In this document: positions 1-9,514 of the stretch, one piece after another | Layout: every line of letters starts with the position of its first letter | Position numbering within the stretch: the first letter of the stretch is position 1 | DNA from: Thermoflavifilum sp. | GTDB lineage: Bacteria > Bacteroidota > Bacteroidia > Chitinophagales > Chitinophagaceae | DNA length: 64,000 nt | Direction: 5' to 3' | NCBI RefSeq assembly: GCF_014961315.1 | Contig: NZ_CP063141.1 | Span: forward strand, 1,612,001 to 1,676,000 | Made by a program: the position numbers and the translations under genes | The notes under the pieces: model-generated | Databases searched by the model: none | Seen by the model: the letters and a program-made list of their open reading frames with translations, nothing else | What the model was told of the DNA's origin: nothing

Positions 1-49
1 TTTTGGGCGCAGCTGAACAGGATGAATCCCTTTTCTTTGCAGAAAAAAA

Positions 50-1327
50 ATGCATATTCTCATCCTTGGTGGGGGTGGACGTGAACATGCTATAGCCTGG
101 AAGCTCAGCTCAAGTAAGTATTGCGATCGGATTTTTGTGGCTCCGGGTAATGCCGGCACTGCACAAATTGCGGAGAACGTCCCCATTTCGCCTGTGTCAT
201 TCGCAGATGTGGCGGATTTATGTCGTGAGCAGTCTATTGACGTCGTGATCCCCGGTTCAGAAGATGCGTTGGTAGCAGGTATTGTGGATGAACTTCCACG
301 CGCAACGGGCCTGCAGCAGATTCAGATCGTCGGCCCATCACGAAACGCGGCCCGTCTGGAAGGTAGTAAGGCTTTTGCCAAGACGTTCATGCAGCGGTAT
401 GGGATTCCCACCGCTTCCTATCGAGTTTTTCAACGCCAGGAAATCGAAGCAGGCAAAGCCTATTTGCGCAACCATCCCATGCCAGTGGTGCTGAAAGCCG
501 ATGGGCTGGCGGCGGGCAAGGGAGTACTTATCTGTCATGATCCCGATGAGGCCGTTGCACATCTGGAAGCCATGCTGTTGCATGAAAAATTTGGCGAGGC
601 CAGTCGTCGTGTGGTTGTAGAGCAGTATCTCGTCGGTGTGGAAGTGTCGGTATTTCTATTCACCGATGGGCAACATTATGTCGTATTGCCCGAGGCCAAA
701 GATTACAAACGTGCTGGAGAAGGCGATACAGGATTGAATACCGGAGGCATGGGCGCCGTATCGCCAGTGCCTTTCGTAGATGCGGATTTTATGAAAAAGG
801 TGGAGGAGCGGATCATCAGGCCTACTTTACAGGGTATGCAACAGGAAGGCTGTCCCTATCAGGGCTTTTTGTTTCTGGGATTAATGGCCGTAAATGGTGA
901 TCCTTATGTGATTGAATACAATTGTCGACTCGGAGATCCCGAAACCGAGGCCATCCTGCCTCGCATTCGCAGTGATATCATGGAAATGCTGCTGCTGGCC
1001 CGGCAGGGCAGGCTGCAGCAGGTGCAGCTAACTGTTTCCGAACAACAGGCGCTCACGCTGGTATTGGCTTCAGCAGGCTATCCCGGCACCTATCGCAAGG
1101 GTCTGCCCATTCGGCTGCCAACCAGCGTGCCAGAGGGTTGTTTCCTGTTTCATGCAGGAACGGCCAGGCAGGAAGGCAGCATCGTAACTGCAGGAGGGCG
1201 TGTGCTGGCAATTACTTCTCTGGGCAAAGATTTACAGGCTGCAAAGGAAAAATCACTTAAACTCGCAGGGGAGGTGGATTTCGAAGGGAAATATTTCAGA
1301 CGCGATATCGGCTGGGAATTTTTGTGA
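50..1327 (+). CDS. purD: Phosphoribosylamine--glycine ligase (GAR synthetase)
   Basis: This enzyme joins phosphoribosylamine and glycine using ATP in the second step of de novo purine synthesis. The 425-residue product is close to the usual family length of about 430. The N-terminus carries the glycine-rich motif ILGGGGREHA. An ATP-grasp core follows, with KADGLAAGKGV near residue 150, NTGGMGAVSP near 230 and EYNCRLGDPETE near 295. The start is the ATG at 50, preceded by an A-rich run; the 49 bases before it hold no gene I can recognise. It lies 120 bp upstream of mreB, probably in a separate unit. Identification is very secure. Confidence 0.97.
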   Translation: MHILILGGGGREHAIAWKLSSSKYCDRIFVAPGNAGTAQIAENVPISPVSFADVADLCREQSIDVVIPGSEDALVAGIVDELPRATGLQQIQIVGPSRNAARLEGSKAFAKTFMQRYGIPTASYRVFQRQEIEAGKAYLRNHPMPVVLKADGLAAGKGVLICHDPDEAVAHLEAMLLHEKFGEASRRVVVEQYLVGVEVSVFLFTDGQHYVVLPEAKDYKRAGEGDTGLNTGGMGAVSPVPFVDADFMKKVEERIIRPTLQGMQQEGCPYQGFLFLGLMAVNGDPYVIEYNCRLGDPETEAILPRIRSDIMEMLLLARQGRLQQVQLTVSEQQALTLVLASAGYPGTYRKGLPIRLPTSVPEGCFLFHAGTARQEGSIVTAGGRVLAITSLGKDLQAAKEKSLKLAGEVDFEGKYFRRDIGWEFL

Positions 1328-1447
1328 GATTTTACATCATAATACAAGAAACAAACAAGCGGAAGCCCTATTTTTCATAAAAATTATCCCAATTTTGCAA
1401 CACAATTTTCATTTCTTTACGTTTTTCATACTACGTTACTTTTTCCT

Positions 1448-2470
1448 ATGGGATTCCTGAATTTCATGACGCAAGATCTGGCCATTGACTTAGGTACTGC
1501 CAATACATTGATTATCCATAATGATCAGGTAGTGGTAGATGAGCCCTCTATTGTAGCCATTGAACGATCTACCGGCAAAATCATTGCTGTGGGGAAGAAG
1601 GCCATGATGATGCACGAAAAAACGCACGAATATATCCGCACCATCAGGCCGTTAAAAGATGGGGTGATAGCCGATTTCAATGCGGCGGAGGGCATGCTCC
1701 GGGAGATGATTAAGATGGTGTATCCCAAAAAGCCGTTTTTCACGCCCAGCTGGCGTATGGTTATCTGTATTCCTTCGAGCATTACCGAAGTCGAAAAACG
1801 TGCTGTGCGCGACTCAGCCGAACAGGCCGGTGCCAAGGAGGTTTACTTGATTCATGAGCCCATGGCGGCTGCACTGGGTATTGGCATCGATGTGGAAGAG
1901 CCGGTGGGGAATATGATTATCGATATCGGCGGCGGCACTACAGGTATTTCGGTGATTGCCCTGGCCGGCATCGTCTGTGATCAATCCATCCGCATTGCCG
2001 GTGATGAATTCACGGCCGATATCATGGAGGCCTTGCGGCGTTACCACAGCCTGTTGATTGGCGAACGCACGGCCGAGCAAATTAAGGTGCAAATTGGTTC
2101 TGCACTGAAAGAACTGGATAATCCACCCGACGATATGCCCGTAAACGGTCGTGACCTGGTGACGGGTATTCCCAAACAAATCATGGTTTCCTATCAGGAA
2201 ATTGCAGAGGCGCTGGATAAATCGATTTTTAAAATCGAGGAAGCGATTCTCAAGGCGCTGGAAACCACGCCGCCTGAATTAGCTGCTGATATCTATCGTA
2301 GAGGCCTGTATTTGACCGGAGGTGGGGCATTGCTGCGTGGACTTGACAAGAGGCTGGCGCAGAAGATTAAGCTTCCCGTTCACGTGGCCGATGACCCGCT
2401 GAGGGCTGTAGTAAGAGGCACTGGAATCGCATTAAAGCATATTGGTAAATATCCGTTTTTGATGCAGTAG
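1448..2470 (+). CDS. mreB: Rod shape-determining protein MreB
   Basis: MreB is the bacterial actin homologue that forms membrane-associated filaments and positions the wall elongation machinery. The 340-residue protein has the phosphate-binding loop DLGTANT near residue 15, the motif HEPMAAALG near 137, the second phosphate loop DIGGGTTG near 157 and TGGGALLRG near 288, all standard for the family. It heads a cluster with mreC, mreD, a class B PBP and rodA, the classic elongasome arrangement. The start is the ATG at 1448; an in-frame ATG six codons later is a possible alternative. The 120 bp upstream are AT-rich and hold no clear TAnnTTTG box. Confidence 0.97.
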   Translation: MGFLNFMTQDLAIDLGTANTLIIHNDQVVVDEPSIVAIERSTGKIIAVGKKAMMMHEKTHEYIRTIRPLKDGVIADFNAAEGMLREMIKMVYPKKPFFTPSWRMVICIPSSITEVEKRAVRDSAEQAGAKEVYLIHEPMAAALGIGIDVEEPVGNMIIDIGGGTTGISVIALAGIVCDQSIRIAGDEFTADIMEALRRYHSLLIGERTAEQIKVQIGSALKELDNPPDDMPVNGRDLVTGIPKQIMVSYQEIAEALDKSIFKIEEAILKALETTPPELAADIYRRGLYLTGGGALLRGLDKRLAQKIKLPVHVADDPLRAVVRGTGIALKHIGKYPFLMQ

Positions 2471-2518
2471 CTGATGGCAACATCACTTCATCATCCATGT
2501 TCTGCATAAACCAGAGCC

Positions 2519-3352
2519 GTGCGCAATTTAATTCTATTCATCCGGCGATATTTTCATTTCCTCTTGTTCCTGGCTATTGAGGCGATATGCTTGAGCAGGG
2601 TGTTCAGCCAGAATCCTTTTCAACAAGCCTGGTTTCTGCAGTTTTCTGAAGAATGGATGGGCAGATTATACCAGCACTACGCGGATGTGATGCAATATTT
2701 TCACCTCAGGCAGGTAAACGATAGCTTGCTGGCAGAAAATGCTCGCCTGAGAAATGAGCTGTTACGGGACTTCAGCGTTGCCGATACTTCCCGTCGGATT
2801 ATCCGTGACACGGCTCATCACCGACAATATGCGTATTTACCTGCGCAGGTGGTCAACAACAGCATTATTCATGCCGCGAATTACATCACCATTCATCGGG
2901 GCAGGATGGAAGGCGTGCATGCCCACATGGGTGTGGTGAGCAGTGCGGGTGTGGCCGGGGTGGTGGTGCGCGCAAGCGATCATTATGCGCTGGTGATGTC
3001 GGTATTGCATAAAGATTTCAGGCTCAGCGTGCGGCTGAAACGTACGGGCGATATCGGTTATGTACGATGGGATGGCGAAAATCCGGCTACGGCACTGTTA
3101 TCCGACATTCCCCGGAGCGTGACCCTGTATAAGAACGATACGGTTGTGACCAGCGGTTTTTCGGTGATGTTCCCGCCGGGTATTCCGGTGGGATATGTGG
3201 AAATGGTGGGTCAACAGCCTGCCAGTAATTTTCAGGTGGCTCGTATTCGGCTGGCCACGCCTTTCAGTCGGCTGAGCTATGTGTATGTGATTGAAAATTT
3301 GCAAGCTCCCGAACAATTGCAGGTTGAATCCAATTTGCCATCTTCGCCATGA
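2519..3352 (+). CDS. mreC: Rod shape-determining protein MreC
   Basis: MreC is a bitopic inner-membrane protein whose periplasmic part scaffolds the wall elongation complex and activates PBP2. The 277-residue sequence shows a single N-terminal membrane segment near residues 10-28. A likely coiled coil follows around residues 60-85, and then a beta-rich domain with the conserved pattern VVSSAGVAGVV. The start is a GTG at 2519; no ATG fits the family N-terminus better. Its TGA stop overlaps the ATG of mreD by four bases, so the two are probably translationally coupled. Confidence 0.93.
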   Translation: MRNLILFIRRYFHFLLFLAIEAICLSRVFSQNPFQQAWFLQFSEEWMGRLYQHYADVMQYFHLRQVNDSLLAENARLRNELLRDFSVADTSRRIIRDTAHHRQYAYLPAQVVNNSIIHAANYITIHRGRMEGVHAHMGVVSSAGVAGVVVRASDHYALVMSVLHKDFRLSVRLKRTGDIGYVRWDGENPATALLSDIPRSVTLYKNDTVVTSGFSVMFPPGIPVGYVEMVGQQPASNFQVARIRLATPFSRLSYVYVIENLQAPEQLQVESNLPSSP

Positions 3353-3870
3353 GTGAGTTGTTGAAAAATATCATTCGCTTCGTGCTGTTGATGTTCGTTC
3401 AGGTGTTTATCCTGAATCATATCATGTTAAGTGGATTGGTACAACCCTATCTGTATTTACTTTTCATTTTGCTTTTACCATTTCAAACGCCCCGTGCGTT
3501 GCTGTTGATTCTGGGCACGGCTACCGGCTGGGTGTTAGACAACTTTATGCATACGCCCGGCTTACATGCCGCTGCCTGTGCGGCTATCGCTTATCTTCGT
3601 CCCTTTCTCATCGGCATGCTGTCTCCTCAGGGCGGTTTTGAAGACACCACACGCGCCCCCTCACCGCTTACCATGGGAACCGGTAAATTCATCTTCTATG
3701 CAAGTGTATTGGTATTGATCCATCATCTCATTTATTTTTCGCTTGAGGTATTCAATTTCCAGTCGACACAGTATCTGATTTTGAAAATTTTGTGTTCTAC
3801 CCTTGTTACGTTGCTTTTGATTTTCGTGTATGGATTGTTATTTTTTGAAAAACGCTTGAGAAGAAGATGA
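3349..3870 (+). CDS. mreD: Rod shape-determining protein MreD
   Basis: This 173-residue, almost entirely hydrophobic protein has about five predicted membrane helices, the size and topology of MreD, the third component of the MreBCD elongation complex. Sequence conservation in MreD is low, so the call rests on topology, length and position directly after mreC with a four-base ATGA overlap. A 113-bp gap separates it from the PBP2 gene; that gap contains a 5-bp hairpin (CCTGT/ACAGG near 3884-3898) without a U-tract, so it is not a convincing terminator. Confidence 0.88.
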   Translation: MSELLKNIIRFVLLMFVQVFILNHIMLSGLVQPYLYLLFILLLPFQTPRALLLILGTATGWVLDNFMHTPGLHAAACAAIAYLRPFLIGMLSPQGGFEDTTRAPSPLTMGTGKFIFYASVLVLIHHLIYFSLEVFNFQSTQYLILKILCSTLVTLLLIFVYGLLFFEKRLRRR

Positions 3871-3983
3871 TATTTACAAGCCTGTGTACAACAGGAATGA
3901 TTTACAGTCGTTTTACCAGTAGGTTTCATAGGTTTGCAATTCATCTTTGATCCGGTATTTGCGGATAGGGTAGTTTTAAGCTT

Positions 3984-5921
3984 ATGGCTGAATTTCATCA
4001 ACCCAGAAGAAAAATCATTCAGCTGATTTTCGTCGCTGTATTTGCCGTCATAGCGGCGCGGTTGTTTTATTTACAGGTGGTAGAGAAAAAATATCGTCAG
4101 CTGGCCAATGCACAGGCCATTGTCCGAAAACTTATATATCCCACGCGTGGTATCATTTACGACAGGCATGGTCGTGTGGTGGTGAACAATACTGCGCTCT
4201 ACGACCTGATGGTAACACCTGCCGAGGTGAAGCATCTGGATACTGGCTTTTTATGCGAATTGCTGGGCATCGATACAGCTACTTTTCGGGAGCGGATGGA
4301 AAAAATCATTCTTCGGAATTCTCGCTATCGGCAGTCGGTTTTTGCAGAATTATTACCTCCGGACATTTATGGCCGCATTGAAGAAAATTTATATCAATTT
4401 CCAGGGTTTGAATTGGTAGAACGCCCCGTGCGCAATTATCCCTATCACGCAGGAGCTCATATTTTCGGTTATATCGGTGAAGTGGATTCAGCAACCATCA
4501 AACGTTCCCAGGGCTTTTATCAGCCCGGTGATTTTATTGGTAAAACGGGTCTGGAACGGAGTTATGAAAACATTTTACGTGGACAGCGAGGGGTGGCTTA
4601 TCTGGTGCGTGATTCTCGCAATCGCATTCAGGGGTCTTATGCCGGAGGCATGTACGACACGCCAGCCGTGGCGGGAAGAAGTCTGTATCTTTCGCTGGAT
4701 ATGGAGTTGCAGCAATTAGGCGAGCAGTTGTTGCAAAATAAAATCGGGAGTATAGTAGCAATTGATCCCAACACCGGCGGTATTCTGGCCATGGTGAGCA
4801 GTCCTACTTACGACCCGAATGAACTCAGCGGAGCTGAACGCAATAAAAAATTCTCACGTTTGTTCACCAACCCTGAATTGCCGTTGTTCAATCGTCCTAT
4901 TCAGGCTACCTATCCACCGGGCTCCACATTTAAACCCGTGGATGCGTTGATTGCCTTACACGAAGGTGTGATTACACCGCAATATGGATATGATTGCCGT
5001 GGCGTATATCTGGGATGTGGCAGGCCTATTCGTTGTACCGAAAGCTTTCCGGGACATGCATCCAATCTCTATAATGCTATTGCTTATTCCTGCAATTCTT
5101 ATTTTTCGCAGGTGTTTCGATTTATTGTAGATAAAGAACGCAGGCCTGCGCTGGGATTGGTGGAATGGCATCGCTATGTAAGTGATTTTGGTCTGGGTAA
5201 AAAATTGGGTATCGATTTACCGGGTGAATACAGCGGATATATTCCCGATACGGCACATTACAATAAGATATTCGGCAGAGGACGCTGGAATTCCTGTACG
5301 ATTGTATCACTGGGCATTGGCCAGGGCGAGATTACAGAAACCCCGCTGCAGCTGGCCAATGTGATGTGTATTATTGCCAATCATGGATATTATTACACGC
5401 CGCATGTTGTAGATAGCGTGGAAGGAGATCCGGATTTTTACCGCAGGCATCTGGTTTTGCATCGCATTGCAGCCAATGTATCGGATACAGATTATGACAT
5501 CGTTACGCGTGCTATGGCAGCGGTAGTAGAGCGGGGTACGGCTACCATAGCCGCTATACCCGGAATCACGATTTGTGGAAAAACGGGTACAGCGCAGAAT
5601 TTCACCATAATTAATGGGAAACGTGTGGCGTTGAAAGATCATTCGCTGTTTGCGGCTTTTGCTCCACGCGAGCATCCCCGCATTGCTATTGCTGTTGTGG
5701 TGGAAAATGCAGGCTTCGGTGCCAGCTGGGCGGCACCTATTGGTAGTTTGATGATTGAAAAATACTTGCGCGATAGTATTGCTACGGATCGTTTGCCTTT
5801 GTTAAACCGTATTACACAGGCGAATCTGATACCGGAATATATTTTGGAAAAGAAACGCAGGATAGATTCGCTGAATCAGATTCGCGATAAAGCAGAAGCC
5901 CGGCATACAGCCATGCGCTAA
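3984..5921 (+). CDS. mrdA: Penicillin-binding protein 2 (class B transpeptidase)
   Basis: PBP2 is the elongasome DD-transpeptidase that crosslinks new peptidoglycan made by RodA. The 645-residue protein has one N-terminal membrane helix (about residues 10-30) and a PBP dimerisation region. Its transpeptidase domain contains all three active-site motifs: S314-T-F-K in PPGSTFKP, SCN near residue 374 and K533-T-G in CGKTGTAQN. It lies between mreD and rodA, with 11 bp to the latter, as expected for a cognate PBP/SEDS pair. The C-terminal 45 residues are charged and probably disordered. Confidence 0.95.
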   Translation: MAEFHQPRRKIIQLIFVAVFAVIAARLFYLQVVEKKYRQLANAQAIVRKLIYPTRGIIYDRHGRVVVNNTALYDLMVTPAEVKHLDTGFLCELLGIDTATFRERMEKIILRNSRYRQSVFAELLPPDIYGRIEENLYQFPGFELVERPVRNYPYHAGAHIFGYIGEVDSATIKRSQGFYQPGDFIGKTGLERSYENILRGQRGVAYLVRDSRNRIQGSYAGGMYDTPAVAGRSLYLSLDMELQQLGEQLLQNKIGSIVAIDPNTGGILAMVSSPTYDPNELSGAERNKKFSRLFTNPELPLFNRPIQATYPPGSTFKPVDALIALHEGVITPQYGYDCRGVYLGCGRPIRCTESFPGHASNLYNAIAYSCNSYFSQVFRFIVDKERRPALGLVEWHRYVSDFGLGKKLGIDLPGEYSGYIPDTAHYNKIFGRGRWNSCTIVSLGIGQGEITETPLQLANVMCIIANHGYYYTPHVVDSVEGDPDFYRRHLVLHRIAANVSDTDYDIVTRAMAAVVERGTATIAAIPGITICGKTGTAQNFTIINGKRVALKDHSLFAAFAPREHPRIAIAVVVENAGFGASWAAPIGSLMIEKYLRDSIATDRLPLLNRITQANLIPEYILEKKRRIDSLNQIRDKAEARHTAMR

Positions 5922-5932
5922 AATTTTGAACC

Positions 5933-7231
5933 GTGGATACACCCGTTCGCACATCAGTAGATTTAATCAAACCAGGAATTGACCGGTGGTTGATAGCCTT
6001 GTATTTCCTGCTGGTGCTTATCGGTCTGTCCTCGATTTTTGCCGTCGAACATCGTCCCGGTGAGGATGTGTGGTACAACCTCTGGCATCTTAATAAAAAT
6101 TACAGCCGGCAGCTGATGTGGGTAGGTGTTTCTTTGATATTGGCGCTGGGTATCCTGCTGGCCGACAGCAAAATATTTCCCGCACTGGCCAACCTTATGT
6201 ACGTATTCGGTATTTTATTGTTGTTATTGGTGCTGGCGGTTGGTAAAGATATTAAAGGCTCACACTCCTGGTTGGTGATTGGCGGCTTTCAATTTCAACC
6301 TGCTGAATTTACCAAGCTCACCACCAATTTAGCCCTTGCTAAATACCTTTCCCGGCTGGATGTTGATTTTTCAACGCTTCGGGCAAGACTTATCGCCATC
6401 GGATTAATACTGCTTCCCGCGGCCATTATTGTTTTGCAATCTGAAACAGGACTGGCACTGGTGTATTTATCGTTCTTTCTGGCTTTGTATCGAGAAGGTT
6501 TACCGGGTATTATTCTCATCATTGGTTTTTCGGCAATCGTACTTGTGCTTTCGGCATTGCTGGTGGAAAAGCATATTTTGCTGATGATTTTCAGTGTAAC
6601 AGCCGCATTGGTTATTTATTTCATGCGGCGCAGCTTTCGACGTCATCCGGGGCGGTTGTTTCTTATCTTATTCATCTGGGGGTTTTGCAGTTTGTTTGTG
6701 ATGCAAATCGTGCCTTATATTTTCACGCATGTCCTCAAACCTTATCAGGTAAGTCGCATCAATGTGATGCTGGGTAAAGAAGTGAGTCAGAAGTCGAGCT
6801 ACAACGTGTTGCAATCGAAAATCGCCATTGGTTCTGGTGGGCTATGGGGAAAGGGTTATTTAAAAGGCACCCAGACGCGCTATGAATTCGTGCCGGAGCA
6901 GAGTACGGATTTTATTTTCTGTACGATTGGCGAAGATTTTGGTTTTCTGGGAAGCGTGGTGTTACTGGGTGTGTATTTGTTGATGCTGTTTCGCATCGTC
7001 AATATTGCCGAGCGCCAGCGTTCCACATTCAGCAGAATATACGCTTATGGATTGGCGAGTATATTGTTTTTTCATGTGGCGATTAATATCGGTATGACTG
7101 TTGGCCTGGCTCCCGTAATTGGCATACCTTTGCCGTGGATGAGTTATGGCGGCTCATCGATGATTACATTTACCATGATGCTTTTCATCCTGATTCGCCT
7201 GGATGCCGACAGGCAAAGGATTTTAAGATAA
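5933..7231 (+). CDS. rodA: Rod shape-determining SEDS glycosyltransferase RodA
   Basis: RodA polymerises lipid II into glycan strands during lateral wall growth. The 432-residue protein has roughly ten membrane helices and the SEDS signature VPEQSTDFIF, followed by GEDFGFLG. The acidic residue in the signature matches the catalytic Asp of the family. The C-terminus has GIPLPWMSYGGSS, a hallmark of RodA/FtsW. Position after PBP2 marks it as RodA rather than FtsW. The start is the GTG at 5933. The gene is 9 bp from the downstream hydrolase, with which it may be cotranscribed. Confidence 0.95.
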   Translation: MDTPVRTSVDLIKPGIDRWLIALYFLLVLIGLSSIFAVEHRPGEDVWYNLWHLNKNYSRQLMWVGVSLILALGILLADSKIFPALANLMYVFGILLLLLVLAVGKDIKGSHSWLVIGGFQFQPAEFTKLTTNLALAKYLSRLDVDFSTLRARLIAIGLILLPAAIIVLQSETGLALVYLSFFLALYREGLPGIILIIGFSAIVLVLSALLVEKHILLMIFSVTAALVIYFMRRSFRRHPGRLFLILFIWGFCSLFVMQIVPYIFTHVLKPYQVSRINVMLGKEVSQKSSYNVLQSKIAIGSGGLWGKGYLKGTQTRYEFVPEQSTDFIFCTIGEDFGFLGSVVLLGVYLLMLFRIVNIAERQRSTFSRIYAYGLASILFFHVAINIGMTVGLAPVIGIPLPWMSYGGSSMITFTMMLFILIRLDADRQRILR

Positions 7232-7240
7232 CGCTGAATT

Positions 7241-8014
7241 ATGGCACAAATCATCCCACTCGCTGAAGGCACTTTTACGGTAGATAAAAGCAAGGTATTC
7301 GTTCCCTTTGATCCTGAACATGATCACCTGCAGGATCGTCCGAAAGGGTCGTTATTGATCGAGATTCAGCCATTTCTGGTAAAAACGTCCACGGCCTGTA
7401 TTTTGCTGGATACCGGATTACATATTTTGTCGGATGGTGAGCCGCTTTTATACCGTGTGCTTGAAAAACATGGTATTCATGCTGCTGAAATCACGCACGT
7501 GTTATTAAGTCATTTACACAAAGATCATGCGGGTGGCATCTGCAGCCGCCAGTCGGATGGTAGTTATCGATTGAATTTTCCACAGGCAACTTATTATGTA
7601 CATGAAGATGAATTAAAGTACGCACTTTCTCATGCGCAGGACTACCAGGGCGGAGCAGATGTTAGCTCTTCCTACGCAGAAGAAGAATTTGCATTGTTAT
7701 TTCAATCACATCAGGTTATGTTGTTACAGGATGAGGGGTATATCGATACACATATTCGATACCAGCTCAGTGGCGGGCATTGTCCCTATCACACCGTGTT
7801 CTGGATACAGGACGAAGCGGATGGCATTATCTTTTATGGTGGTGATGTGGCTCCACAATATTTGCAGCTGAAAACCCGCTATATAGCCAAATACGATTAT
7901 GATGGCAAGCGCAGCATGGAGCTGCGACAGCAATATGTTGAACAGGGCAGGCGGGAGGGCTGGACGTTTTTATTTTATCATGATGTGCAACGACCGGTCA
8001 TGAAACTCACCTGA
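7241..8014 (+). CDS. MBL-fold metallo-hydrolase (lactonase-like)
   Basis: This 257-residue protein has the metallo-beta-lactamase metal-binding motif SHLHKDHAGG near residue 89. Further ligands appear in SGGHCPYH near 176 and YGGDVAP near 200, and a C-terminal YHD. The N-terminal half resembles AHL-lactonase-like members, but the substrate cannot be read from sequence. It follows rodA by 9 bp, so it may share the elongasome transcript without having a wall function. Its 3' end overlaps the convergent gene at 8007 by eight bases. Confidence 0.85.
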   Translation: MAQIIPLAEGTFTVDKSKVFVPFDPEHDHLQDRPKGSLLIEIQPFLVKTSTACILLDTGLHILSDGEPLLYRVLEKHGIHAAEITHVLLSHLHKDHAGGICSRQSDGSYRLNFPQATYYVHEDELKYALSHAQDYQGGADVSSSYAEEEFALLFQSHQVMLLQDEGYIDTHIRYQLSGGHCPYHTVFWIQDEADGIIFYGGDVAPQYLQLKTRYIAKYDYDGKRSMELRQQYVEQGRREGWTFLFYHDVQRPVMKLT

Positions 8015-8393
8015 TGGAATCGGATGTTGGTACGATTTTAATTTGCTCGGGTTGTGTAATCACCATCTCCGGTTGATCATGAAAGAGTATGACTTTGCCG
8101 TTGATACAAACCTGTTTGTTTTTTAGATAAACCTCAGGTGCATAAGGAAAGTTTTTTCGGTCATCACCCCAGATGATGGCCGTAAAGGTTTCGTCGGGAT
8201 GTGGATAGCGGAAATTTAAAAATGTAGGCCTGCGTCGAGAAGTAGAATCAAAATAAGTGCTGGCGATTGGTCCGCAAACAGTAACCTGCTGATTGACATA
8301 ACGTATAGCATCTTTATCGGATATGCTGTTTTGAGCAAAAGTGGCTTGAATGATAAAAAAGCTGATAAGCAGGCTTGTAATCAGTGCTTTCAT
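8007..8393 (-). CDS. Secreted OB-fold-like protein
   Basis: The 128-residue product begins with a clear signal peptide (a hydrophobic stretch ending in TFAQ). The mature part is about 108 residues and looks beta-rich: QQVTVCGPIA, TAIIWGDDRK and NKQVCINGKVI space like strands of the small OB-fold proteins found next to nucleases and as periplasmic proteins in Bacteroidota. Two cysteines (in VTVCGP and KQVCING) could form a disulfide. Function is unknown. A TATCTTTG box 17 bases upstream of the ATG suggests its own promoter. Confidence 0.7.
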   Translation of the reverse strand: MKALITSLLISFFIIQATFAQNSISDKDAIRYVNQQVTVCGPIASTYFDSTSRRRPTFLNFRYPHPDETFTAIIWGDDRKNFPYAPEVYLKNKQVCINGKVILFHDQPEMVITQPEQIKIVPTSDSIR

Positions 8394-8409
8394 CGAAACG
8401 AATTTATTT

Positions 8410-8417
8410 CAAAGATA
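8410..8417 (-). promoter_or_regulatory. Bacteroidota -7 box, TATCTTTG
   Basis: Reading on the minus strand, TATCTTTG matches the Bacteroidota -7 consensus TAnnTTTG exactly and lies 16 bases from the ATG at 8393. A TTG lies about 15 bases further upstream, shorter than the usual 19-21 spacing. It probably drives the small secreted protein. Confidence 0.55.
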
Positions 8418-8453
8418 AAATGTTATGGATAACAAGTTTTCGGTTAAGGAGAA

Positions 8454-9512
8454 TTAAAACAAACTTAATTGTTGTCCGGGTCTGCGGAAATGAGAACCAT
8501 CCAGTTCCCAGCGATCGTTATGAAATCCAAATCGTTTATTATTTTTTATGAATTGTTGACGTATCAGCTCGGCCATAGGTCCTTCGCCGCGCATGCGAAT
8601 TCCCCATCGGCTATCATTAACCTTCCCACCGTGCGATTGTTCAATGAGATGCCATACTTTATCAGCCCGTTCAGGAAAGTTTTTATACAGCCAGTCGTGA
8701 AAAATCACTTTAATGGCTCCATTCAGGCGTATGAAAGTATAAGCTGAAAAGGTCGCACCCGCTTCGGCGGCGGCTTTCATGATGGCAGGCATTTCATGGT
8801 CGTTTAGCCCGGGAATCATGGGGCCGAGCATCACGCCGGTACGTATGCCGGCCTGGCTCAGTTCGCGAATGATACGTAATCGTTGTTGTGCTGTGGTAGT
8901 GCGTGGCTCCATGACCCTGCGCAATTCTTCATGTAAAGAAGTAATGGATACCAGCACACTTACCAGACGATAACGGGCCATAGCTGCCAATATATCCTGA
9001 TCGTGAAGGATATAGGCATTTTTGGTGATGATGCCCACAGGCTGACGGAAGGTATAACATATCTCCAGCAGCTTTCGCGTAATCCGATAATGCTGTTCGG
9101 CAGGTTGATAACAATCTGTATTTCCGCTCAATGAAATAGGCCATGCCTGCCAGGAAGGATCCATCAACGCTTGATAGAGCAATTCAGGTGCATTCACCTT
9201 AACGATAATGTTGCGCTCAAAATCCAGTCCGGCGCTGTATCCCCAGTACTCATGCGAATTTCTGGCATAACAGTAAATACAACCGTGTTCACATCCCTGG
9301 TAGGGATTCATGCTGTACATCATGCCTACATCCGGACTTTCCACCCGATGTACCAGGCTTTTCGCCTGTTGCTCAATGTAACGCGTGGGTGTGGGGTGTT
9401 GTTCCCAATCGTCGATTGCTGTGGGCTCATCCCGGGTAAGCCTTGTTTTTTCAAAGCGGTTGTGTGGATTGAGTTGTGCGCCTCGCCCTTTAAGATAACG
9501 CATATCATGCAT
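8454..9512 (-). CDS. PA0069/SPL-family radical SAM protein with C-terminal clamp-like motif
   Basis: The 352-residue protein carries the radical SAM cluster motif CEHGCIYC near residue 78, preceded by MNPYQG, typical of the PA0069/Rv2578c group related to spore photoproduct lyase. This group is thought to act on nucleic acids, but its reaction is not established. The final five residues are QLSLF, identical to a strong form of the bacterial sliding-clamp binding pentapeptide QL(S/D)LF. The gene starts two bases after the stop of the LigT-like gene, so the two form an operon. An alternative ATG lies three codons inside the chosen start. Confidence 0.9.
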   Translation of the reverse strand: MHDMRYLKGRGAQLNPHNRFEKTRLTRDEPTAIDDWEQHPTPTRYIEQQAKSLVHRVESPDVGMMYSMNPYQGCEHGCIYCYARNSHEYWGYSAGLDFERNIIVKVNAPELLYQALMDPSWQAWPISLSGNTDCYQPAEQHYRITRKLLEICYTFRQPVGIITKNAYILHDQDILAAMARYRLVSVLVSITSLHEELRRVMEPRTTTAQQRLRIIRELSQAGIRTGVMLGPMIPGLNDHEMPAIMKAAAEAGATFSAYTFIRLNGAIKVIFHDWLYKNFPERADKVWHLIEQSHGGKVNDSRWGIRMRGEGPMAELIRQQFIKNNKRFGFHNDRWELDGSHFRRPGQQLSLF

Positions 9513-9514
9513 TT

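Noticed and set aside
3881..3900. Hairpin CCTGT/ACAGG after mreD
   Set aside because: Only five base pairs with no U-tract, so not a terminator.
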